DNA of 5,788 nucleotides from Helicobacteraceae bacterium (GTDB lineage: Bacteria > Campylobacterota > Campylobacteria > Campylobacterales > Sulfurimonadaceae): positions 1 through 5,788 of the forward strand of contig JAUWLG010000098.1 of assembly GCA_030613795.1 (NCBI GenBank), written 5' to 3'. Position 1 is the stretch's first letter, and the number at the start of each line of letters is the position of its first letter. Shown here one piece after another: positions 1 through 5,749 of this stretch. The notes under the pieces are model-generated. The model did no database searches, was not told the origin of the DNA, and saw only the letters and a program-made list of their open reading frames with translations. The position numbers and the translations under genes are program-made.

Positions 1-846
1 TGCGGCAAAAAAGAAGACCGCCATCCAGCCGCTCTCAGAGGCATCGGCAGTGATCTTGACAATGCTGATAGCACCGCCAAGCTCTTTTGCCGGAACATCA
101 CCGGTGATCAGTTTTTGGACACTTTTAAAGATAAGTGTCGAGGCTTTATAGGTCTCATGAGAAGCATACTCTATGGTCTCAACGAAGTCAAGATCAAGGG
201 TGATGGGTACACCGGCAGAACCGATGCCCACCATACGACGCTTTACCTTCTCTTTGAAGATGTTTTCGACCTCTTGGATCTTAGGGGTGACCTGCAGCTG
301 CTCGAGGTAGTTTCCGCGCTCAACCGTCAGGCTGAGTGTTCCGCTGCTCCCTTTGATGATGTCGGACATCTCTTCCCAGGTCTGGATCTCTATGCCGTTG
401 ATAGCACGGACGGTATCGTTTGTCTCAAGACCGCCGACAAAAGCAGGGGAGTCTTGAACAACATTACCGACAACAGGTGCCAGAACTTGAGGAGAACCAA
501 AACCGATAGCAAGGTAGAGAAAAAAAGCGATGACAAAGTTGGCAGCGGGACCGGCAAGCAAGATGACGATGCGCTGCCACGGGGGTTTAGCATTATATGA
601 GTCTGCATCACTGCTTATAGCTGTCGGGTCAAGGTCCTCTTGGCCTTTCATCTTGACATAGCCGCCAAGCGGGATCATCGCAATACGCCACTCGGTATTA
701 AAGAGTCTAAATGCGGCGAGTTTCTTACCGAAACCGACACTGAATACCTCGACGTAAACACCGAAAAAACGTGCGGCGGCGTAGTGGCCCAGTTCATGAA
801 AAAAGATAAGAGCCGAAAGAACGGCTATAGAGACTAACCAACCCAC
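1..846 (-). CDS. rseP: RseP-family site-2 intramembrane zinc protease, partial (C-terminus off the left edge)
   Basis: This is a membrane-embedded metalloprotease of the S2P/M50 family, which cleaves transmembrane segments of membrane proteins, classically anti-sigma factors. The reading frame is open for 282 residues to the window edge. The first transmembrane helix carries the zinc motif HELGH (residues 17-21). A conserved GFG element follows near 38-40, then a second hydrophobic segment at about 92-115 with the family's GPxxN signature (GPAAN, 99-103). One PDZ-like domain spans roughly 118-190, an LGGAISI loop lies near 256-262, and a third helix is just beginning at the edge. The C-terminal LDG motif with the last zinc ligand must lie outside; the family is usually around 350 residues. 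The start is GTG, fixed by an in-frame TGA nine bases upstream, with GAGG placed 7 bases before it. The GTG overlaps the pgsA stop by one base (TAGTG), suggesting translational coupling. No sigma/anti-sigma partner is visible, so its substrate here is unknown. Confidence 0.93.
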   Translation of the reverse strand, partial: MGWLVSIAVLSALIFFHELGHYAAARFFGVYVEVFSVGFGKKLAAFRLFNTEWRIAMIPLGGYVKMKGQEDLDPTAISSDADSYNAKPPWQRIVILLAGPAANFVIAFFLYLAIGFGSPQVLAPVVGNVVQDSPAFVGGLETNDTVRAINGIEIQTWEEMSDIIKGSSGTLSLTVERGNYLEQLQVTPKIQEVENIFKEKVKRRMVGIGSAGVPITLDLDFVETIEYASHETYKASTLIFKSVQKLITGDVPAKELGGAISIVKITADASESGWMAVFFFAA

Positions 847-1397
847 TATTTTTCCTCAGTAGTAAATGATTTGCTAAAATGGAAAAGATATTCTAATCCA
901 GAGTAGACTGTAAGAGCAGTTGCGAACCAGAGCAGGGCATTGGCAAACGGCCAGTGCATCAGCAGAAAACCGATGGCAACCATCTGAGCAACGGTCTTAA
1001 CCTTGCCAGACCATGATGCTGAGACATCAATACCTTCTTGAACAGCAATAGTACGAAGCCCCGTAATAAAAAGCTCACGCACGATGATGATGTAGATCGC
1101 CCAGACTGAGGCGTCACCCATGACCATAAGACCCAAAAAGGCAGCCATAACCAGCATCTTGTCAGCAAGCGGCGCGAGGATGGCGCCTAACTTTGTCTTC
1201 TGGTCAAGTTCACGGGCGATGTAGCCGTCAAAGTAGTCTGTCAGACTTGCGATGACAAAAAGAAGTGACGAAAAGTAGTAGCTCCAGGTGACGTCATAAC
1301 CGTTGTCGGTGAAGAGCTCCGGTGTCAAAATGATCCAGAACATCAATGGCGCAACAGCGAGGCGGATCGAGGCGAGGATATTAGGCAGATTCATCAT
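846..1397 (-). CDS. pgsA: CDP-diacylglycerol-glycerol-3-phosphate 3-phosphatidyltransferase (phosphatidylglycerophosphate synthase), with an unusual active-site residue
   Basis: This inner-membrane enzyme transfers a phosphatidyl group from CDP-diacylglycerol to glycerol-3-phosphate, the committed step to phosphatidylglycerol and cardiolipin. The 183-residue length is normal for PgsA. The N-terminus (NLPNILASIRL) is typical, and several hydrophobic segments are present. The CDP-alcohol phosphotransferase motif runs from D54 to D79: D54, D57-G58, A61-R62, G71 and D79 are in place. Position 75, normally the third aspartate, is alanine (codon GCG at 1173-1175). Downstream conserved blocks VRELFITGLR (106-115) and SWSGKVKTVAQM (128-139) match E. 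coli PgsA as I recall it, supporting PGP synthase over other family members. The start is the first of two adjacent ATGs, with GGAG eight bases upstream. It is separated from the reductase gene by 145 bases, so it may have its own promoter, and it overlaps rseP by one base. The assignment is firm; full activity is uncertain because of Ala75. Confidence 0.92.
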   Translation of the reverse strand: MMNLPNILASIRLAVAPLMFWIILTPELFTDNGYDVTWSYYFSSLLFVIASLTDYFDGYIARELDQKTKLGAILAPLADKMLVMAAFLGLMVMGDASVWAIYIIIVRELFITGLRTIAVQEGIDVSASWSGKVKTVAQMVAIGFLLMHWPFANALLWFATALTVYSGLEYLFHFSKSFTTEEK

Positions 1398-1447
1398 AGG
1401 ATGTTCTCCGTTTTAATTAATTGTTTAGTTTAAAATACAGATCAAAA

Positions 1448-1460
1448 TAAAGTGACTTTA
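1448..1460. promoter_or_regulatory. Perfect 6-1-6 inverted repeat upstream of pgsA, possible operator
   Basis: TAAAGT and ACTTTA flank a single central base, giving a 13-bp palindromic site about 50-60 bases before the pgsA start codon. The one-base spacer is too short for an RNA hairpin loop, so a dimeric protein-binding site fits better. It begins about 7 bases downstream of a candidate -10 element, at or just after the expected transcription start. In AT-rich DNA a short palindrome like this could arise by chance. No regulator can be named. Confidence 0.25.
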
Positions 1461-1466
1461 CTTTGG

Positions 1467-1494
1467 CATATATTCAGCATTTACTATTTGACAA
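1467..1494 (-). promoter_or_regulatory. Candidate sigma-70 promoter for pgsA-rseP
   Basis: On the minus strand, TTGTCA (1489-1494) is followed after 16 bases by TATATG (1467-1472), a reasonable but imperfect -35/-10 pair in the AT-rich gap between the reductase gene and pgsA. Transcription would begin near 1460, giving a leader of about 63 bases with the GGAG ribosome binding site next to the pgsA ATG. The gap is the only one longer than one base in this gene string, which makes an internal promoter plausible. The evidence is sequence resemblance only. Confidence 0.3.
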
Positions 1495-1542
1495 GAAAAT
1501 TCAAGCAGCAAAACTGCCAGAGCTCTCTTTATACACCAAAGG

Positions 1543-2313
1543 TTATGATGTAAAAGTTGTCCCGCCATCTACAACGATGGTCTGACCAGTTAACCAAGAA
1601 GCGTTGTTGTCACATAGGAACATACAAGCACCTGTAAGGTCTTCGGCTTCACCCATGCGGCTTAATGGAGAACGCTTAGCAACTTCTGCTTTCACCTCTT
1701 CGTAGTTAGGGAATGCTTTAAGCGCGTCAGTGTCGATCGGGCCGCCACTTACAGCATTAACACGAATACCTTTAACACCAAGCTCAGCTGCAGCGTACTT
1801 GACCATAGTCTCTACTGCCGCTTTGTTAGTACCGTGACCAGCGTAGTTTGGTGTAAAGACAAGGTTACCAGTAGAACTCATGCTTATGATCGAACCGCCG
1901 CCTGTCAGCTCCATACGTTTTGCCGCCTCTTGTGCACCGACAACAAAGGCATCGACTGTTGCAGTCCAGATGTTGTCAAGACCACGAGGTTTAAGACGCA
2001 TAAACGGACCGAAACCGCCAACAACAGCACGACCGGAGATGATAGCATTAGAGATAAAGTAGTCAAGACGGTCGAAATCTGCATCGAACTCTTTATAGAC
2101 ATCTTTGTAAGTCAATGGCTCCAAGATGTTAAGCTTGTAAGCACGACACTTAACACCGAATTTTGATTCGATATCAGCAATGATCTCGTTGGCAGTGTCT
2201 GCACTTGAGGCATACGTAAAGGCAACATCAGCCCCTTTTTCTGCGAAAGCATAGACGATAGCCTTACCGATTCCGCGTGTTCCACCGCTTACAAATAGAG
2301 TTTTTCCTTGCAT
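1543..2313 (-). CDS. fabL: FabL-type enoyl-ACP reductase-like short-chain dehydrogenase
   Basis: This is a 256-residue Rossmann-fold oxidoreductase of the SDR superfamily, probably cytoplasmic and NAD(P)H-dependent. The cofactor loop SGGTRGIG is at 9-16, an SNA variant of the NNAG motif at 88-90, and a serine cluster (S144, S146, S147) at the active site. Tyr157 and Lys164 have the Tyr-x6-Lys spacing of enoyl-ACP reductases. The classical SDR tyrosine position four residues before the lysine is His160. The block NAVSGGPIDTDALKAFPN (186-203) closely resembles Bacillus subtilis FabL as I remember it, and VVDGG near the C-terminus is also conserved. The likely reaction is reduction of trans-2-enoyl-ACP in fatty-acid elongation. 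The H. pylori gene at the equivalent place (HP1014) is annotated as a 7-alpha-hydroxysteroid dehydrogenase, which I consider less well supported by these residues. The ATG overlaps the dapA stop (TAATG), with AAGGA eight to nine bases before it, so expression is coupled to dapA. Confidence 0.82.
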   Translation of the reverse strand: MQGKTLFVSGGTRGIGKAIVYAFAEKGADVAFTYASSADTANEIIADIESKFGVKCRAYKLNILEPLTYKDVYKEFDADFDRLDYFISNAIISGRAVVGGFGPFMRLKPRGLDNIWTATVDAFVVGAQEAAKRMELTGGGSIISMSSTGNLVFTPNYAGHGTNKAAVETMVKYAAAELGVKGIRVNAVSGGPIDTDALKAFPNYEEVKAEVAKRSPLSRMGEAEDLTGACMFLCDNNASWLTGQTIVVDGGTTFTS

Positions 2314-3209
2314 TAGTTCATTCCTTTAATGTTGTAGTTTTTCATCACTTCTTCGATCTTTTTCATGTTTTCAGCACTTGGTTGAACCAGTGGCAGTCTG
2401 TACTCCAGTGTCTCAATAAGACCAGCGATGTACATTGCCGCTTTAACTGGTACCGGATTAGACTCGCAGAACATAACACTGTTAATAGGGTAGAGCATGT
2501 CGTTGATCGCTTTTGCACCCATGAAGTCACCTGCAAGTGCTTTATGCACAAGGTCACTTTTAAGGTCAGGCAAGAGGTTTGCAGTTACCGAAGTAATCCC
2601 CATACCGCCATTAGCCAAGATAGGGTAGTCGATAGCATCGTCACCGCTGAAAACAGCAAGTTCAGGACAGCGAGAAAGCAGCTCAACCGTTCTCTCTAAA
2701 CTTCCTGTCGCCTCTTTAACACCGTAGATGTTCGGACAGTCGTTAAAAAGACGAATCGTTGTGTCGGCACTGATGTCAACACCCGTACGACCCGGTACGT
2801 TGTAGAGCATAAACGGAAGCTCTGCAACGGAGTCAGCAATTATTTTATAGTGCTGGTATAGTCCCTCTTGAGAAGGCTTGTTATAGTAAGGACTCACAGA
2901 GAAGATGGCATCAACACCGCACTTTTGCGCATGTTTTGCAAGATCGATCGCTTCGGCTGTTGCGTTTGAACCAGAACCGGCCAAGACTTTAGCCGATGTA
3001 CCTTTACAGACCTCTACCGCGATCTCGATACAGCGTTTATGCTCGTCATGTGTCAGTGTCGCACTTTCACCTGTTGTACCAACCGGGCAGACGGCGTCGA
3101 TGCCGTTGGCGATCTGTCGTTCGATCAGTTTTGCATAGGTCGCTTCGTCGAGTTGTCCATTTTTGAATGGCGTGATGAGTGCTGTTGTCGCACCTGTAAC
3201 AATATCCAT
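2313..3209 (-). CDS. dapA: 4-hydroxy-tetrahydrodipicolinate synthase
   Basis: DapA condenses pyruvate with aspartate-4-semialdehyde, the first committed step of the diaminopimelate/lysine pathway that feeds peptidoglycan and protein synthesis in the cytoplasm. Counting from the chosen start (298 residues), the substrate-binding motif VGTTGES holds Thr45-Thr46, SPYYNKP carries Tyr109 contributed across the dimer, YNVPGRTG carries catalytic Tyr136 and Arg141, and Lys165 in GVKEATG is the Schiff-base lysine. All correspond to E. coli Thr44/45, Tyr107, Tyr133, Arg138 and Lys161. A GTG three codons upstream (3216-3218) is also in frame. I prefer the ATG at 3209 because AAAGG lies eight bases before it, whereas the GTG sits inside that ribosome binding site, and because the resulting N-terminus matches Campylobacter DapA. 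Only one base separates it from the peptidase stop, and its own stop overlaps the next start, so it lies mid-operon. No truncation or missing catalytic residue is seen. Confidence 0.96.
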   Translation of the reverse strand: MDIVTGATTALITPFKNGQLDEATYAKLIERQIANGIDAVCPVGTTGESATLTHDEHKRCIEIAVEVCKGTSAKVLAGSGSNATAEAIDLAKHAQKCGVDAIFSVSPYYNKPSQEGLYQHYKIIADSVAELPFMLYNVPGRTGVDISADTTIRLFNDCPNIYGVKEATGSLERTVELLSRCPELAVFSGDDAIDYPILANGGMGITSVTANLLPDLKSDLVHKALAGDFMGAKAINDMLYPINSVMFCESNPVPVKAAMYIAGLIETLEYRLPLVQPSAENMKKIEEVMKNYNIKGMN

Positions 3210-3210
3210 A

Positions 3211-4512
3211 CTATTCACCTTTTCGTAAAATTATTGTTGTTGACTGGCTAAAGTCAAAGTATTTGTTCGCTGCTGCTTTGATGTCGGCAGCATTAAGCGC
3301 ATTGATCGCATCTTCATACTCAAGCAGCGGTTTAAGATCGCCGCGGGCCAAGTAACCCCCAAAGAGGTTAGCGACCTCTGCAGAGCTCTCCAGTGAGAAG
3401 ATAAAGTCCGCTTTGGTGCTGATCTTGACCTTCTCGATCTCCTCTTTAGTCACGTCATCTTTTTTCATACGCTCGATCTGCGCGATGAGCTCTTTTTCAA
3501 CGTCTTCTGCTTTAACACCCGGGTTACAAGCTGCCAGGAAGATGAAAAGTCCTGCATCGATGTTCTCCATGTTGTAAGCATAGATCTGGTTGACCATCTG
3601 CTTTTTGTGAACAAGCTCTTCGTAAAGACGCGAGCTTTTACCGGCACTCAGCATCTCAGAGATCGCAGAGAGTTTCGGCTGGTCATCATCCAAGAAGTTA
3701 GGGATGTGGAAAGTGATAGCGATCATCTCAACTTCGCTCTCTTTGTAGATTATCGCACGTTTAGGACCGTCTTGTTTAGGCTCTACAAACTTGACCTTCT
3801 CGATCTCCGTTGTGTTTTTGATGTGGCCAAACTCTTTTTCTACCTGCGCAAAGGCCTCTTTAGGCTCGATGTCACCCGTAACGATCACGATGGCGTTTTG
3901 CGGCTGGTAGTAGGTCTTGTGGAATGAGCGGATGTCCTCTATAGTCCATGTACGAATGTCGTTCATAAACCCTATCGGTGTCCAGTGGTATGAGTGGTAG
4001 ATGTAGGCGTTGTTGAACATTCTAAAGTAGAGAAAACCCAACGGGTTGTTGTCCGTACGCCAGCGACGCTCTTCCGTCACAACATCACGCTCAGGCTGGA
4101 ACTCTTCGTCTTTGAGATTCAGGTTCTGCATGAGCTCAGCAAAAAGAGAGAGCGATTTGTTCAGGTTATGTGTACTTGACTTGATGTAGTAGTGGGTGTA
4201 GTCAAAACCGGTAGAGGCGTTACTGAGTCCGCCTATGCTTTTGACCTCTTCATCAAACTGACCTGCTTTGAGGTTCTCTGATGACTTAAAGTTCATATGC
4301 TCAAGCATATGTGCGATGCCCGTCTTGCCCATCACTTCGTTACGGCTGCCGACTTTGTAGAAGATGTCCGTTGAGATGACCTGGGTGTTGTTGTGCATCG
4401 GGATGACAACGATCTCAAGACCGTTTTTTAGGGTCTTGGTCTCATATTTTGGTAAGCTTGATGATGCCATTAAGGCTCCTGAGATTAAAAATAGTAGTGC
4501 AAAAAACTTCAT
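3211..4512 (-). CDS. Secreted M16 (pitrilysin/insulinase-type) zinc peptidase
   Basis: This is a 433-residue zinc metallopeptidase of the M16B type, related to mitochondrial processing peptidase and the PqqL/YmxG group. The inverted zinc motif HxxEH is His68-Met-Leu-Glu71-His72, and the third zinc ligand is probably Glu147 or Glu148 in VVTEERR, about 76 residues later as expected. The N-terminus (MKFFALLFLISGALMA) is a clear signal peptide with likely cleavage after Ala16, so the enzyme should act in the periplasm. The length fits the two-domain M16B form, of which one domain is catalytic. Its start codon overlaps the pyrD stop by one base (TAATG), and I see no convincing Shine-Dalgarno sequence, so translation probably depends on ribosomes finishing pyrD. 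The equivalent H. pylori gene (HP1012) carries the name pqqE, but nothing here points to PQQ biosynthesis. The substrate is unknown; processing or turnover of envelope peptides is an inference. Confidence 0.93.
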   Translation of the reverse strand: MKFFALLFLISGALMASSSLPKYETKTLKNGLEIVVIPMHNNTQVISTDIFYKVGSRNEVMGKTGIAHMLEHMNFKSSENLKAGQFDEEVKSIGGLSNASTGFDYTHYYIKSSTHNLNKSLSLFAELMQNLNLKDEEFQPERDVVTEERRWRTDNNPLGFLYFRMFNNAYIYHSYHWTPIGFMNDIRTWTIEDIRSFHKTYYQPQNAIVIVTGDIEPKEAFAQVEKEFGHIKNTTEIEKVKFVEPKQDGPKRAIIYKESEVEMIAITFHIPNFLDDDQPKLSAISEMLSAGKSSRLYEELVHKKQMVNQIYAYNMENIDAGLFIFLAACNPGVKAEDVEKELIAQIERMKKDDVTKEEIEKVKISTKADFIFSLESSAEVANLFGGYLARGDLKPLLEYEDAINALNAADIKAAANKYFDFSQSTTIILRKGE

Positions 4513-5567
4513 TATCGTGCTGAACCGATCGCTTCGGTAATAGAGCTGTATCCATCGGCTTTAATAAGGTCGATAAGCCCGTTGTTGATGTCTTTAATGA
4601 GCTCCGGCCCTTCAAAGATAAGCCCCGAAAGAACCTGAACCAGTGAGGCACCCGCTTTAATACGGCGATATGCATCTTCTGCCGTCGAGATTCCCCCGAC
4701 AGAGATCAATGTAGTCTTGCCGTAAAGCTCTTTGGCAACGGCATCAAAGATCGCAAAACTCTTCTCAGAGAGTACCGCACCGCTCAGTCCGCCGATATCT
4801 TTAGGGTTTTGAACTAAAGAGTAGTCGATGGTGGTGTTGGTAGCGATGATGCCGTCGGCACCTTTCTCAACTGCCATAGCGGTCAAGTCAACCGCGTCAG
4901 CGATCTCCATGTCCGGTGCGATCTTAAGAAGTATAGGCTTCTCTGTCAAGGCCTTAGCCTCTTCAAACAGTTTGGTAATAAACTCTTCGTTCTGAAGGTC
5001 ACGAAGACCCGGTGTGTTTGGCGAAGAGATGTTGATAACAAGGTAGTCACCCAGTGTATGAAGCGCTTTGATCAGTGTTGTATAATCGCTGATAGCGTTT
5101 TCTTCGCTGGTAAGCTTGTTTTTACCGATGTTTACACCGATAGGCGTTGTAAACGGATAAGCTTGTTCCAAACGATGCTTGATCCTTTGCAGTCCGTCGT
5201 TGTTAAAGCCCATCGCATTTTGAATGGTCTTCTCTTCGATATGACGGAACATACGAGGCTTAGGATTACCCGCCTGAGGCTTAGGGGTAATAGTACCGAT
5301 CTCAGTGTACCCAAAACCCATCGCCTGCATACCACGGATCATCGTCGCGTTTTTGTCAAAACCCGCGCCAAGACCGACAGGGTTCAAAAACGTACGGCCG
5401 AAAAGCTCTTGTTCCAAAACTGGGTCAGTCACAAAGTGCTTGTTCGTCCAGTAGTTAAAAGCAGTAGGGCAGACGTTGGCAACACGCAAAAAGTACTCCG
5501 CCAAATGGTGAGCAGTCTCAGGTTCTAACTTGAATAAAAAAGGTTTAATGCTCTCATATGCGATCAT
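4512..5567 (-). CDS. pyrD: Dihydroorotate dehydrogenase (quinone), class 2
   Basis: This FMN enzyme oxidises dihydroorotate to orotate in pyrimidine synthesis and passes the electrons to the membrane quinone pool. The 351-residue length is usual for class 2. The N-terminal helices (about 1-40, with the family's PFLFKLEPETAHH block) form the membrane-associating, quinone-access domain absent from class 1. GAGFDKN (67-73) binds FMN. NISSPNTPGLR (179-189) holds the catalytic base Ser182 (serine in class 2, cysteine in class 1) and Asn184. Lys215 in LLKIAPD and the GG-containing phosphate-binding loops at 290-292 and near 312-316 are also present. It is the first gene of the operon, with a TATAAT box about 25 bases upstream and a modest AGG ribosome binding site eight bases before the ATG. 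Its TAA stop overlaps the peptidase ATG. I see nothing unusual in the protein. Confidence 0.96.
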   Translation of the reverse strand: MIAYESIKPFLFKLEPETAHHLAEYFLRVANVCPTAFNYWTNKHFVTDPVLEQELFGRTFLNPVGLGAGFDKNATMIRGMQAMGFGYTEIGTITPKPQAGNPKPRMFRHIEEKTIQNAMGFNNDGLQRIKHRLEQAYPFTTPIGVNIGKNKLTSEENAISDYTTLIKALHTLGDYLVINISSPNTPGLRDLQNEEFITKLFEEAKALTEKPILLKIAPDMEIADAVDLTAMAVEKGADGIIATNTTIDYSLVQNPKDIGGLSGAVLSEKSFAIFDAVAKELYGKTTLISVGGISTAEDAYRRIKAGASLVQVLSGLIFEGPELIKDINNGLIDLIKADGYSSITEAIGSAR

Positions 5568-5591
5568 ATATTCTGCCTATAGTTTTTTGCG

Positions 5592-5597
5592 ATTATA
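5592..5597 (-). promoter_or_regulatory. -10 box (TATAAT) of the pyrD operon promoter
   Basis: A perfect TATAAT hexamer on the minus strand lies 25 bases before the pyrD ATG. Transcription would start near 5585, giving a short leader of about 18 bases that still contains the AGG ribosome binding site. No good -35 hexamer is found 16-18 bases upstream; sigma-70 promoters in Campylobacterota commonly lack a recognisable -35. This is the most likely promoter for pyrD, the M16 peptidase, dapA and fabL. Confidence 0.6.
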
Positions 5598-5602
5598 CTG
5601 CA

Positions 5603-5639
5603 AATAGGGTAAATGTTTTGTTAGTGGGGTGAATAGGGT
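5603..5639. repeat. Pair of 8-bp direct repeats (AATAGGGT) just upstream of the pyrD -10 box
   Basis: AATAGGGT occurs at 5603-5610 and again at 5632-5639, 29 bases apart, which is close to three helical turns. With two further G-runs (5626-5629 and 5648-5650) the plus strand carries four runs of at least three Gs within 44 bases. The repeats centre at about -22 and -50 relative to the predicted pyrD transcription start, where a regulator could bind. Function is unproven and chance is possible. Confidence 0.35.
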
Positions 5640-5693
5640 GGTTTTTAGGGCAGTAAATAGATTTCTAATGCATTGTAAATGACACTTGTTTAA

Positions 5694-5714
5694 TGCTCAG
5701 TTTTATACTGAGTA
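5694..5714. other. Short hairpin in the non-coding region upstream of pyrD
   Basis: CTCAGT (5696-5701) pairs perfectly with ACTGAG (5707-5712) around a five-base TTTAT loop. On the plus strand a G-U and an A-T pair extend the stem. There is no T-run after it on either strand, so it is not a typical intrinsic terminator. The role is unknown. Confidence 0.4.
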
Positions 5715-5725
5715 ACGTTTATCGT

Positions 5726-5749
5726 GAGCGACAGCTGTGCTGTTCGTTC
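5726..5749 (+). other. Strong bulged hairpin near the right edge, unassigned
   Basis: Read on the plus strand, GAGCGACAGC (5726-5735) pairs with GCTGTTCGTTC (5739-5749) through ten base pairs, including one G-U, with one bulged T and a TGT loop. The G-U becomes a C-A mismatch on the minus strand, so an RNA structure would favour plus-strand transcription. No T-run follows. The whole 5568-5788 stretch has no plausible coding sequence on either strand; it could be an intergenic repeat, the end of a neighbouring transcription unit or part of a small RNA. Confidence 0.35.

Noticed and set aside
115..600. 161-codon plus-strand open frame opposite rseP
   Set aside because: It lies entirely antisense to the rseP frame, which shows HELGH, GPxxN and a PDZ-like domain. 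Its own translation resembles no family I know, and it has no convincing ribosome binding site.
1488..1493. Plus-strand TTGACA hexamer
   Set aside because: No -10 box lies at suitable spacing, and it would drive transcription antisense to fabL with no gene downstream on that strand.
1501..1520. Small hairpin (GCAG-loop-CTGC on the plus strand) just after the fabL stop, considered as a terminator
   Set aside because: The stem is only four to five pairs and the following tract on the minus strand is an interrupted T-run, too weak to call a terminator.
1398..1542. Possible small gene in the gap between fabL and pgsA
   Set aside because: The only frames opening with ATG or GTG are about a dozen codons long and lack a ribosome binding site.
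2277..2699. 140-codon plus-strand open frame opposite the dapA C-terminal half
   Set aside because: It overlaps conserved dapA and part of fabL on the other strand, and its translation has shadow-like composition with no motif.
4294..4311. Perfect 8-2-8 inverted repeat CATATGCT-CA-AGCATATG
   Set aside because: It falls exactly on the codons for His-Met-Leu-Glu-His-Met of the M16 zinc motif. The repeated His-Met codons (CAT ATG) and Leu-Glu codons explain it without a regulatory role.
5058..5528. 156-codon plus-strand open frame opposite pyrD
   Set aside because: It is the antisense shadow of well-conserved PyrD coding sequence, rich in Arg, His and Thr, with no recognisable domain.
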